This document shows, piece by piece, positions 55,331 through 63,403 of a stretch of 64,000 nt of DNA. Position 1 is the first letter of the stretch, and every line of letters starts with the position of its first letter. Under the pieces are notes generated by a model. It did not search any database, had not been told where the DNA came from, and was given only the letters and a program-made list of their open reading frames with translations. The translations under genes were made by a program, and so were the position numbers. The DNA is taken from NCBI RefSeq assembly GCF_027107535.1, contig NZ_CP114283.1, positions 2,356,001-2,420,000 on the forward strand, written 5' to 3'. The DNA is from Streptomyces aurantiacus (GTDB lineage Bacteria > Actinomycetota > Actinomycetes > Streptomycetales > Streptomycetaceae).

Positions 55331-56068
55331 CTACCCCCTTGCGAATCTCTTCAGCTGGGACGGTGACCCGTTGAAGAGATTCTGGTCACCCGGCAGGCTG
55401 CCGCTGTTGTCGTACTGCCAGAACGTCCAGAATTCCCAGCCCGCCGGCAGCGGCCCCGCGGACGCGCTGTAGCGGGCCAGCCACAGCGGATGGTCGGCGA
55501 AGGCGGGGCTGTCGCCCGTGCACGTCTTCCACCAGTCGCGGTTGGTGTAGATGACCGGCCGGCGGCCGGTCTGCCGCTTCACCTCGTCGCTGAAGGCCTT
55601 GATCCAGCCGACCATTCTGCCCTTGCTCAGGCCGTAGCACTTCTTCTCGCCGTACGGGTTGTACTCGATGTCCAGCGCGGGCGGCAGTGTCCAGCCGTCC
55701 GCCCGCCAGTCGCCCCCGTTGCGCAGGAAGTAGGCGGCCTGGGCCGTTCCCGACGACCTGTGCGGCAGTGCGAAGTGGTAGGCGCCGCGGACGATGCCCG
55801 CCTCGCGGGCGCCGTTGTACTGCCCGTCGAAGTACGGGTTGCGGTACGTGGTGGACTCGGTCGCCTTCACGTAGACGAACGCGGCGCCCTTGCTCTTCGC
55901 CGCCGGCCAGTTCACGTTCTTCTGGTGCGAGGACACGTCGTGTCCCCTGGGTCGGTCGGCGGCCGAGGCCGGCACCTCGGCGAGAGCCGTACCGCCGAGT
56001 GCCACCGTCGCCACGGAGGCCGCGACGAGGCGGGCGCGGTGACGGGACGGTTGGTGATCACGAGCCAT
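55331..56068 (-). CDS. Secreted GH25 lysozyme
   Basis: This 245-residue muramidase cleaves peptidoglycan. It starts MARDHQPSRHRARLVAASVA, and a signal peptide ends at about residue 37 (ASA-AD). GHDVSSHQ holds the first catalytic-site aspartate, and PALDIEYN holds the DxE pair of GH25. VYVKATES and AYHFA are also typical. A GGGGGAA ribosome site precedes the ATG. It is a single gene without cell-wall binding repeats. Confidence 0.9.
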   Translation of the reverse strand: MARDHQPSRHRARLVAASVATVALGGTALAEVPASAADRPRGHDVSSHQKNVNWPAAKSKGAAFVYVKATESTTYRNPYFDGQYNGAREAGIVRGAYHFALPHRSSGTAQAAYFLRNGGDWRADGWTLPPALDIEYNPYGEKKCYGLSKGRMVGWIKAFSDEVKRQTGRRPVIYTNRDWWKTCTGDSPAFADHPLWLARYSASAGPLPAGWEFWTFWQYDNSGSLPGDQNLFNGSPSQLKRFARG

Positions 56069-56262
56069 GTTTCCCCCGGAATGGCAGCACACACGAAAAA
56101 TCTCCCAGAGAGTACTGGAAGATCACGGAAAGTCAGCCGTCCGACGGCCATGGACACTTGACGACCTGTTCGTTCCTGTTCGCGGTACTTCTGTCGCGCG
56201 TTTCCGCCCGACCGCGCCCTCGTCCGCACGGACTCCGGGCGGGCTGCTGGCAGGATCGCGGC

Positions 56263-56976
56263 ATGGCTGAGCGGCGGCGGGACACGGAAGACGGACGGGG
56301 CGCGCAAGAGGCGGGCGCGCCCGGAGTGGGGGAGGAGCTGGCCCGCGCGTGGGACGAGCTCGTGGCGACGGCCCGCCGGACGGTGGCCGAGGGCCTGGTC
56401 GTCGGCACGTCGGGCAACGTGTCGGTGCGGGTGGGCGACACCGTCCTGGTCACGCCGACCGGGGTCCCGTACGACCGGCTGACACCCGAGGATGTCTGCG
56501 GGGTCTCCCTCGACGGCCGGCATGTGCTCGGTCCGCTCGTTCCGACCAGCGAGACGCCCATGCACCTCGCCGTCTACCGAGCCACCGGCGCGCGCGCCGT
56601 CGTCCACACCCACGCCGTGCACGCGACGGCCGTGTCGACCCTCGTCGGCGAGCTGCCCCTCGTCCACTACATGGCCGCCGACCTCGGCGGGCCCGTCCGC
56701 GTGGCCCCCTACGCGACCTACGGCACGGAGAAGCTGGCCGAGAACATGCTCGGGGCCCTGCGCGACCGCACCGCCTGCCTCCTCCAGAACCACGGCACCC
56801 TCGCCCACGGGGCCACCCTCTCCCAGGCCTACGACCGCACCGCGCAGCTCGAATGGATGTGCCGCGTGTGGCTCACCGCGTCGTCCGTCCCCGGCCTCAC
56901 CCCCACCCTGCTGACCGAGGCCCAGGTGGCGGAAGCGGGGGAACGACTGAAGGGGTACGGGCAGCCGCAGCCCTGA
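56263..56976 (+). CDS. Class II aldolase (fuculose/ribulose-phosphate aldolase type)
   Basis: This 237-residue zinc aldolase probably cleaves a sugar phosphate into dihydroxyacetone phosphate and an aldehyde. The metal ligands are in HTHAVHATAV and QNHGTLAHG. GTSGNVSVRVGD near residue 47 binds the substrate phosphate, and PTSETPMHLAVY carries the catalytic glutamate region. AGGA lies upstream of the chosen ATG. The first 20 residues are not conserved in the family. No sugar pathway genes are adjacent. Confidence 0.85.
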   Translation: MAERRRDTEDGRGAQEAGAPGVGEELARAWDELVATARRTVAEGLVVGTSGNVSVRVGDTVLVTPTGVPYDRLTPEDVCGVSLDGRHVLGPLVPTSETPMHLAVYRATGARAVVHTHAVHATAVSTLVGELPLVHYMAADLGGPVRVAPYATYGTEKLAENMLGALRDRTACLLQNHGTLAHGATLSQAYDRTAQLEWMCRVWLTASSVPGLTPTLLTEAQVAEAGERLKGYGQPQP

Positions 56977-57538
56977 GCGGCCGCGCCGGACCGCGCCACG
57001 GGCCGGCCGAGGGGCCGGGTTCGCGGCTCCCCGGGAGCGGTGCCGGGCTCTCGGCGGCGACCAGGGGTCCAGGGTTCCAAGGGCGGCACGGGCCTCTCGG
57101 GCTCCGGCGCCGAGACGGCGCAGGGGAGCCGGGGCAACGGCTGCGCAGGGACGGCGGCGGCTCGCAGGGGGCGCCACCGGCCTCCGGTCCTCGCAGCGCC
57201 GCGGCGGTGCCGAAGATGCGCCGAGACAGCGCCGCGGCGGTGCCGAGACAGCACCGAGGGGAAGGGCTCTCGGCTGCGCAGGCCCGGTACGGCCTCCCGG
57301 GCTCCGCGCTGCCGGGAACCTGGCACCCGGCTGCACCGGGCGGTGCCGGGCTCGCGGGCAGCGCAGAGACGGCACCGGGCCCTCGCGGTCCGCAGGTACG
57401 GCGCCGGGGTTCTCCTTCCCGCCGTGCGGCGCCGACCGGGGCGGTGCGACAGCGCGGCGTACCTTCACGGCGGTGCCGGACTCACCCCTGCCGCCCTGTC
57501 CACTGGCCGACACCGGGCTCGGTCAGGAGACTGGACCC
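56977..57538. other. 560-base gap without a recognisable gene
   Basis: This stretch is very GC-rich and has no ribosome site or start for a convincing gene. It contains an exact 20-base direct repeat at 57194 to 57213 and 57227 to 57246, and many short variants of GGTGCCG and CCGAGACAG. It may be a decayed or slipping repeat region. I see no terminator that clearly belongs to the aldolase gene. Confidence 0.5.
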
Positions 57539-58675
57539 GTGCGCACCGTGAAGCCGACGACCGCAGCCCTGTCCACCGCCGTCACCGTGGCCATAGCAGG
57601 CGCGGCCACCGTCGCGGCCGGCCGCTTTGCCAGCGACGCCGCCCTGAAGGCGCCGCCGGGCAGACCGCTGCCCACCGAACCCCGGCTCACCGTGCACGCC
57701 ACGGCCGCGGGCCGGATCGCCCTGACCCGCGCCCTCGCCTCCCAGCGCCCCGGCGTCTACGGTCTCAGCGGCGACGGCAGTCACGCGGTCGTCGGCCCGC
57801 TCCTGACCGGCGCCCCGCACACCGCCGACACGGTGGTACGCCGCCTGGAGCGCGTCACCCACGGCACGCTGGAACCCGGCGACAAGGTCTGGTTCACCCC
57901 CGGCCTGCACATCGGCGACCCGGGCGCAGCCCTTGGCCTCGACCACGCCGACGTGGACGTCCCCGGCGAACTGGGCCCGCTGCCCGCCTGGTTCGTGCCG
58001 GCCGCCCGCGACACCTGGGTGATCACCGTGCACGGCCTCGGCACCACCCGCGAACACCCCATGAACGTCATGGAGTTCCTGCACCGCCAGCACTTCCCCG
58101 TCCTCGACCTCGCCTACCGCGGGGACCTAGGCGCGCCCCGCCCCCGGGACGGCCTCAGCCACCTCGGCGAGACGGAGTGGCGCGACCTGGACGCGGCCAT
58201 CCGCTTCGCCGTGCGGTACGGCGCCGAACGGGTCGTCCTGTACGGCTGGTCCACCGGCGCCACCATGGCCCTGCGCGCCGCCACGCACTCCCCGCTCCGC
58301 GACCGGATCCGCGGCCTCGTGCTGGACTCACCCGTCCTCAGCTGGGAGACCACGCTGCGCGCCCTCGCCACGGCGCGCCGCACCCCCGGCGCCCTGCTGC
58401 CCCTGGCCGTCCGTGCCGCCCAGGGCCGCACGGGCCTGCACGGCGACCGCGTCGAGGACGCCGCCGCCCCCGGACGGCTCAAGGTGCCGGCTCTCGTCCT
58501 GCACGGCCCCGACGACACCGTCGCTCCCTGGGGGCCCTCGCGCCGTCTCGCGGCCAGCCGCCCCGACCTCGTCACCCTGCGCACGGTCCACGGCGCACCG
58601 CACGGAGCCATGTGGAACGCCGACCCGACCGGCTACGAAGAGGCCCTCCGCCGCTTCCTCACCCCACTGATGTAA
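57539..58675 (+). CDS. Alpha/beta hydrolase with N-terminal membrane segment
   Basis: This 378-residue protein has a hydrophobic segment at about residues 8 to 25 and a C-terminal alpha/beta hydrolase domain from about residue 155. The nucleophile serine is in YGWSTGA, the acid probably in HGPDDTVAP and the histidine in HGAPHGAMW. ITVHGLGTTREHPMN forms the oxyanion region. GTG 57539 has AGGAG 9 bases upstream. The substrate is unknown. It could be a membrane-anchored esterase or peptidase. Confidence 0.75.
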   Translation: MRTVKPTTAALSTAVTVAIAGAATVAAGRFASDAALKAPPGRPLPTEPRLTVHATAAGRIALTRALASQRPGVYGLSGDGSHAVVGPLLTGAPHTADTVVRRLERVTHGTLEPGDKVWFTPGLHIGDPGAALGLDHADVDVPGELGPLPAWFVPAARDTWVITVHGLGTTREHPMNVMEFLHRQHFPVLDLAYRGDLGAPRPRDGLSHLGETEWRDLDAAIRFAVRYGAERVVLYGWSTGATMALRAATHSPLRDRIRGLVLDSPVLSWETTLRALATARRTPGALLPLAVRAAQGRTGLHGDRVEDAAAPGRLKVPALVLHGPDDTVAPWGPSRRLAASRPDLVTLRTVHGAPHGAMWNADPTGYEEALRRFLTPLM

Positions 58676-58833
58676 CCGCCTCCCGCCCCGGTGCCGGAGC
58701 TTCCGTTTAACCATGTACCAGCAGGTCGCGCACACCCCGGGGGCGCCCGCCGGAACCGGTGCGCGGACCGCCCCCACGGCCCCGCGCGGCATTCCGTTTG
58801 GGTTTTCGGACCGTCAACCGGAAGACTGCCCCC

Positions 58834-60261
58834 GTGACGTCCCGTATCCCGCGCGACTCCAGGCTCCGACTCGTCCGCCCGCGAACCCTGGCCGCCGCCC
58901 CCCGAGCGATGACCCAGCGGCCCGCCCGCCGACCCGCGCCCCGCCCGCCGGAGGGCACACCGGCACCGGCGGAACTCGCGCGTATGGCGCGCGCCGTGCT
59001 CGCCGGCGCGGCCCGGGTCGCCCGCTGGGCCGACGCCACCCTGAGCTCCGGCCGGCACCGCGACGCCACCGCCTCCGGCGGCACTGACGACGACGGTTCG
59101 CAGGGCAAGGGCACGCTCTCCGACGCCACCGCCCAACGGGCCGCCACGGACCTGTCCCTGACCCCGGACCAGGTCCGCGCGGACTGGGACATCGCCCGGC
59201 TGGCGGGCCTCGTCGAGGTGCACGGGGGCACCGCACGCCCCGGCTGGCGGCTGCGTGCCTGGAACCGCGACGACAGCGCCGTACTGCGCGGCTGGGTCGC
59301 CTTCTTCGACGCCTGGTCGATCGCCCACCCCGGCCCCGACGGACGCGAACCCGCCGCCGTCGCCGAGGTCGTCTCGGCGATGCCGCAGGTCCTCTCCTTC
59401 CTCCAGCTGTCCGCCGGCCCCGTCCCCGTCCCGCAGCTCCTCGACCTGCTGGAGCAGCGCGTCACCGAACTGCGCACCGAGCGCTGCGAGATCCCCTACG
59501 GACCGCAGCCCGAGCCCGTGGAGCGCCCGGCCGAGGACACCCCCCTCGCGCCCCTGCTCGACTGGGCCCTGCACGCCCTCGCGGCCGTCGGCGCCCTCAC
59601 CTGCGCCGACGGCCAGGCCACGCTCACCCCGCTCGGCAGCTGGGCCGTCTGGGTCAAGCTGGAGCAGATCTGCGTGGCCGCCCAGAGCCCCGCCGGGAAC
59701 ATCGAGCAGGGCGCCGAGGACATGCTCCGCGGCTGCGCCCAGCTGCGGCCCAACGCGGCCCGCGCCGAGTACCGAGCCTGGCTCGCCGCCCGTCCCGTGG
59801 GCAGCGCCGTCACCGAACTGCTCGGCGCCGCGCGCGGCGAGGACGCCCTCCTGCGCGGGCTGGCCTTCGAGGCGCTGCGCGTGGTCGGCGCCCCCGCCGA
59901 GCCGGACGTCCGCTCCGTGGCGGACGAGAGCTACCTGCGCCCGTACGCCCTGCTGTGGCTCGCCGAGCACGACGGGCACGACCCCGAGGACGCCCACCTG
60001 GTGCTCACCCGCGAGGAGGCCACCTGGCTGTGGGTCGACACGGCCGCTGCCGTCGCCGACCACGGCGAGGCCCCGCTCCTCGTACGGCACCTGGAGTCCG
60101 CGGTGCAGCCGACCGTCCCCGCGCTCCTCGACGAGGTACGCGCGGTCGGCCACCCCCGCACCGTCCAGGTCCTGGTCGCGCTCGCCGCCGCCCATCCCGA
60201 TCCGGCCCTCGCCAAGGCCGTACGCCGTGCCGCCTTCCAGGTCCACACCGGCGGCAACTAG
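58834..60261 (+). CDS. Conserved Streptomyces hypothetical protein
   Basis: I do not recognise a named domain in this 475-residue protein. It begins with a basic Arg/Pro-rich tail (about residues 1 to 45), followed by a mainly helical body with many Leu/Ala/Glu residues and winged-helix-like segments (LTPDQVRADWDIARLAGLVE and GALTCADGQATLTPLGSWAV). The last 120 residues resemble HEAT-like helix pairs. No signal peptide or membrane helix is present. GTG 58834 has GGAAG upstream, though an internal ATG at about residue 26 is possible. It is a single-gene unit. Confidence 0.6.
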   Translation: MTSRIPRDSRLRLVRPRTLAAAPRAMTQRPARRPAPRPPEGTPAPAELARMARAVLAGAARVARWADATLSSGRHRDATASGGTDDDGSQGKGTLSDATAQRAATDLSLTPDQVRADWDIARLAGLVEVHGGTARPGWRLRAWNRDDSAVLRGWVAFFDAWSIAHPGPDGREPAAVAEVVSAMPQVLSFLQLSAGPVPVPQLLDLLEQRVTELRTERCEIPYGPQPEPVERPAEDTPLAPLLDWALHALAAVGALTCADGQATLTPLGSWAVWVKLEQICVAAQSPAGNIEQGAEDMLRGCAQLRPNAARAEYRAWLAARPVGSAVTELLGAARGEDALLRGLAFEALRVVGAPAEPDVRSVADESYLRPYALLWLAEHDGHDPEDAHLVLTREEATWLWVDTAAAVADHGEAPLLVRHLESAVQPTVPALLDEVRAVGHPRTVQVLVALAAAHPDPALAKAVRRAAFQVHTGGN

Positions 60262-60307
60262 GCCGCCGGACAGGGCGGTTGGACGGACGAACGGCTGATC
60301 GTCAGCC

Positions 60308-60336
60308 GGTCAGCCGGTTCCGCTGGCCGGCTGACC
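60308..60336. terminator. Hairpin between convergent genes
   Basis: GGTCAGCCGG and CCGGCTGACC form a perfect 10-base stem with a 9-base loop between the hypothetical gene and the VOC gene. A second small hairpin lies at 60341 to 60360. Confidence 0.7.
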
Positions 60337-60377
60337 GACGGGCCGACTCCGGGGTCGGCCGGACAGGGGCCGACCGG

Positions 60378-60791
60378 TCAGACCCGGGTCTCCGGGGCGT
60401 ACGTGCCGAAGCTCCAGATGTTGCCCTCGATGTCCCGGGCCATGTAGTCCCGCGACCCGTAGTCCTGGTCCGTCGGGGGCATCAGGATCTCCGCCGCGTG
60501 GTCGACGGCCCGCTGGTGGTGTGCGTCCACGTCGTCCACGACGACGTACACCCCGGTGGGCCCCGCGCTCTTCATGGCCTCGTCGAAGCGGCTGCCCGTG
60601 CCCTTGGAGCCCAGCATCACCGCGCCGTTGCCCTGCACCAGCTCGGCGTGCACCACCTTGCCGTCCTCGTCCTCGTACACCGAGGCCTCGGTGAAGCCCA
60701 GGGCCTCGGTGAGCTGCTTGATCGCGGACTTGGCGTCCGCGTACAGCAACGTCGGATAGATGCTCGGGCGCCCGCCGTCCGTGCCTGCCAT
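60378..60791 (-). CDS. VOC (glyoxalase/bleomycin-resistance fold) protein
   Basis: This 137-residue protein has the paired beta-alpha-beta-beta-beta modules of the VOC superfamily. Segments PSIYPTLLYADAKSAIKQL, HAELVQGNGAVMLG and DPEGN-like DIEGNIWSFGTY are typical of the PhnB-like branch. GAGGGAGTG precedes the ATG. The substrate is unknown. It is divergent from the ABC-F leader and gene. Confidence 0.85.
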   Translation of the reverse strand: MAGTDGGRPSIYPTLLYADAKSAIKQLTEALGFTEASVYEDEDGKVVHAELVQGNGAVMLGSKGTGSRFDEAMKSAGPTGVYVVVDDVDAHHQRAVDHAAEILMPPTDQDYGSRDYMARDIEGNIWSFGTYAPETRV

Positions 60792-60955
60792 ACCGATCAC
60801 TCCCTCTGGTCCCGCTGTTCCGCCCCGCTGCCGGAACATCGCCTGAATGTGACCTGCCCCACAGTCTCGCACCCGGCACCGACAACGCCCTGCCGGGCAA
60901 TGAGCGTCACAGTCCCGAACACCCGCACGCAGGAAAAGTGGTTGCATCGCCCCGT

Positions 60956-60961
60956 TAGACT
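60956..60961 (+). promoter_or_regulatory. Candidate -10 element for a leaderless leader transcript
   Basis: TAGACT lies with 6 bases between its end and the ATG at 60968, so the transcript could begin exactly at that ATG. No clear -35 element is seen 17 bases upstream. Confidence 0.4.
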
Positions 60962-60967
60962 TGGCCC

Positions 60968-60991
60968 ATGGCCATTCTCCTCGCGCATTAG
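60968..60991 (+). CDS. Seven-codon leader peptide MAILLAH upstream of the ABC-F gene
   Basis: ATG at 60968 opens a seven-codon frame, MAILLAH, ending with TAG at 60991, 58 bases before the ABC-F start. There is no Shine-Dalgarno, but the -10 spacing suggests a leaderless message. Very short leader peptides in front of ABC-F genes elsewhere act as attenuators that sense stalled ribosomes. I infer the same type of control here. Confidence 0.45.
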   Translation: MAILLAH

Positions 60992-61049
60992 ACGGCGTGA
61001 ACGACCACAGCCGCCCGCCCCGTCACCAACCCTGCCCAGGAGTCTGTCC

Positions 61050-62648
61050 GTGATTTCCGCTTCCGGTATCGAGCTGCGTGCCGGTGCCCGCGTCCTCATC
61101 GAGTCCGCCACCTTCCGTATCACCAAGGGCGACCGCATCGGTCTGGTCGGCCGCAACGGAGCGGGAAAGACCACGCTCACCAAGGTCCTCGCAGGCGAGG
61201 GCACCCCGGCCGGGGGCGCCGTCACCCGCTCCGGCGAGGTCGGCTACCTCCCGCAGGACCCGCGCACCGGCGACCTCGACATGCTGGCCCGCGACCGGGT
61301 CCTCTCCGCGCGCGGCCTGGACACCCTGATCCGCAAGATGCGCGAGAACGAACAGCGCATCGCGAACGGCTCCGGCGCCACCCGCGAGAAGGCGATGCGG
61401 CAGTACGAGCGCCAGGAGACCGAGTTCCTCACCAAGGGCGGGTACTCCGCCGAGGCCGAGGCCGCCACCATCGCCGCCGCGCTCAACCTGCCCGACCGGG
61501 TGCTCGGCCAGCCCCTCCACACGCTCTCCGGCGGTCAGCGCCGCCGTATCGAGCTGGCCCGCATCCTGTTCTCGGACGCGGACACCCTGCTCCTCGACGA
61601 GCCGACGAACCACCTCGACGCCGACTCGATCGTCTGGCTGCGCGACTACCTGAAGACGTACCGCGGCGGCTTCATCGTGATCTCCCACGACGTCGACCTG
61701 GTCGAGACGGTCGTCAACAAGGTGTTCTACCTGGACGCCAACCGCGCCCAGATCGACGTCTACAACATGGGCTGGAAGCTGTACCAGCAGCAGCGCGAGG
61801 CCGACGAGAAGCGCCGCAAGCGCGAGCGGCAGAACGCCGAGAAGAAGGCCTCCGCCCTCCACTCGCAGGCCGACAAGATGCGCGCCAAGGCCACCAAGAC
61901 CGTCGCCGCGCAGAACATGGCCAAGCGCGCGGACAAGCTCCTCGCCGGTCTGGAGGCCGAGCGGAAGTCCGACAAGGTCGCCAAGCTGCGCTTCCCCGAG
62001 CCGTCCCCGTGCGGCAAGACCCCGCTGATGGCCGAGGGCCTGTCCAAGTCGTACGGCTCGCTGGAGATCTTCACCGACGTCGACCTGGCCATCGACAAGG
62101 GCTCCCGCGTCGTCATCCTCGGCCTGAACGGCGCCGGCAAGACGACCCTGCTCCGCCTCCTCGGCGGCGCCGAGAAGCCCGACACCGGCGAGGTCATCGA
62201 GGGCCACGGCCTCAAGCTCGGCTACTACGCGCAGGAGCACGAGACGCTCGACCCCGAGCGCACGGTCCTGGAGAACATGCGCTCGGCCGCCCCCGACCTG
62301 GACCTCGTCGAGGTCCGCAAGACGCTCGGCTCGTTCCTCTTCTCCGGCGACGACGTCGACAAGCCGGCCGGTGTCCTGTCCGGCGGCGAGAAGACCCGCC
62401 TCGCGCTCGCCACCCTCGTGGTCTCGTCGGCGAACGTCCTGCTCCTCGACGAGCCGACGAACAACCTCGACCCGGCCAGCCGCGAGGAGATCCTCGGCGC
62501 CCTGCGCACCTACAAGGGCGCGGTCGTCCTCGTCACCCACGACGAGGGAGCCGTCGAGGCGCTCCAGCCCGAGCGGATCATCCTGCTGCCCGACGGCGTC
62601 GAGGACCTGTGGGGCGCCGACTACCTGGACCTGGTGGCCCTCGCCTGA
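61050..62648 (+). CDS. ABC-F family ATPase
   Basis: This 532-residue cytosolic protein has two ATPase domains and no membrane segments, the ABC-F architecture of ribosome-associated factors. Domain 1 has Walker A GRNGAGKTT (residues 34 to 42), signature LSGGQRRRIELARIL and Walker B LLLDEPTNHLD. Domain 2 has GLNGAGKTT, LSGGEKTRLALATLV and LLLDEPTNNLD. The linker at about 240 to 310 is a charged coiled coil rich in Lys, Arg, Glu and Gln. GTG 61050 has AGGAG 7 bases upstream. Family members relieve stalled or antibiotic-bound ribosomes. Whether this one gives resistance is unknown. Confidence 0.92.
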   Translation: MISASGIELRAGARVLIESATFRITKGDRIGLVGRNGAGKTTLTKVLAGEGTPAGGAVTRSGEVGYLPQDPRTGDLDMLARDRVLSARGLDTLIRKMRENEQRIANGSGATREKAMRQYERQETEFLTKGGYSAEAEAATIAAALNLPDRVLGQPLHTLSGGQRRRIELARILFSDADTLLLDEPTNHLDADSIVWLRDYLKTYRGGFIVISHDVDLVETVVNKVFYLDANRAQIDVYNMGWKLYQQQREADEKRRKRERQNAEKKASALHSQADKMRAKATKTVAAQNMAKRADKLLAGLEAERKSDKVAKLRFPEPSPCGKTPLMAEGLSKSYGSLEIFTDVDLAIDKGSRVVILGLNGAGKTTLLRLLGGAEKPDTGEVIEGHGLKLGYYAQEHETLDPERTVLENMRSAAPDLDLVEVRKTLGSFLFSGDDVDKPAGVLSGGEKTRLALATLVVSSANVLLLDEPTNNLDPASREEILGALRTYKGAVVLVTHDEGAVEALQPERIILLPDGVEDLWGADYLDLVALA

Positions 62649-62654
62649 GCGGCC

Positions 62655-62699
62655 GGACCGGCGGCCGGTCCACACGCGGCCCCCGTGCGGTTCCGCGTG
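62655..62699 (+). terminator. Two hairpins after the ABC-F gene
   Basis: GGACCGG and CCGGTCC (3-base loop, 62655 to 62671) are followed by CACGCGG and CCGCGTG (62673 to 62699). Together they probably terminate the ABC-F transcript. Confidence 0.65.
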
Positions 62700-62713
62700 C
62701 AGTCCGGGCGCTT

Positions 62714-62781
62714 GATCGAATCACTGATCCACTTCGTATGGATCATTCGGCCGATCCGTGATCCATCATCTGTGTGAGATC
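62714..62781 (+). promoter_or_regulatory. Cluster of six GATC sites upstream of gbn
   Basis: GATC starts at 62714, 62726, 62741, 62753, 62760 and 62778. The second and third are in a perfect inverted repeat, TGATCCA and TGGATCA (62725 to 62745). Gbn, encoded 270 bases downstream, is a GATC-binding nucleoid protein, so self-binding is likely. The rest of the 400-base gap (62782 to 63049) is less AT-rich and holds one more GATC at 63008. Confidence 0.6.
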
Positions 62782-63049
62782 TCCTCGTACCGAGGTGTGT
62801 CCTACATCGATTTCGCGGCCGGGCTCCTCCTTCCCGAGGGTCCGGCCGTCGCGCGTCGCTGACCTGGACATTCACGGCCGACCTCGTTCGGCCGTACGGA
62901 CAAGGACGGATGGAATCCCTGATTCCGCTCGTGGTGACGGGCTTCCGCGGCACAAAGCTTGTCCTACTGACCTTGCCGAATGGGTGGCCAGGAAGCTCTT
63001 GAGGGGTGATCATGAGAAGTCCAGAGCGCACTTCCTTGAGGAGGCACGG

Positions 63050-63271
63050 GTGGCCGAGACTCTGAAGAAGGGCAGCCGGGTAACCGGCGCCGCGCGCGAC
63101 AAGCTCGCGGCAGACCTGAAGAAGAAGTACGACTCCGGTGCGAGTATCCGGGCGCTGGCCGAAGAGACCGGCCGCTCGTATGGCTTCGTGCACCGGATGC
63201 TCAGTGAGTCGGGCGTCACGCTGCGTGGGCGTGGTGGAGCGACGCGGGGCAAGAAGGCCGCGTCGGCCTGA
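63050..63271 (+). CDS. gbn: Nucleoid-associated GATC-binding protein Gbn
   Basis: This 73-residue basic protein matches, from memory, SCO1839 (Gbn) of S. coelicolor, which binds GATC sequences and affects sporulation and antibiotic production. GTG 63050 has GAGGAGG 5 bases upstream, giving VAETLKKGSRVTGAARDKL at the N-terminus. The helix-turn-helix is in SIRALAEETGRSYGFVHRML (about residues 32 to 51), and the tail is Arg/Gly/Lys-rich. The longer upstream frame lacks a ribosome site. Neighbours (ABC-F before, enoyl-CoA hydratase after) agree with the S. coelicolor order. Confidence 0.88.
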   Translation: MAETLKKGSRVTGAARDKLAADLKKKYDSGASIRALAEETGRSYGFVHRMLSESGVTLRGRGGATRGKKAASA

Positions 63272-63301
63272 CGCCGGGCGGCGCCTCGTTCTCCGATGGT
63301 G

Positions 63302-63335
63302 ACCACCCGGTCGGTCGATCGACCGCCCGGGTGGT
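63302..63335 (+). terminator. Terminator after gbn
   Basis: ACCACCCGG and CCGGGTGGT pair around the inner palindrome CGGTCGATCGACCG, giving one long hairpin 30 bases after the gbn stop. A GATC lies at its centre. Confidence 0.8.
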
Positions 63336-63403
63336 TACTGTGCAGTCACTTAAGGGTGTGCTTCCACGGCACCCGCTCTGACCGCACCCATCGGAGGCGC
63401 CCC

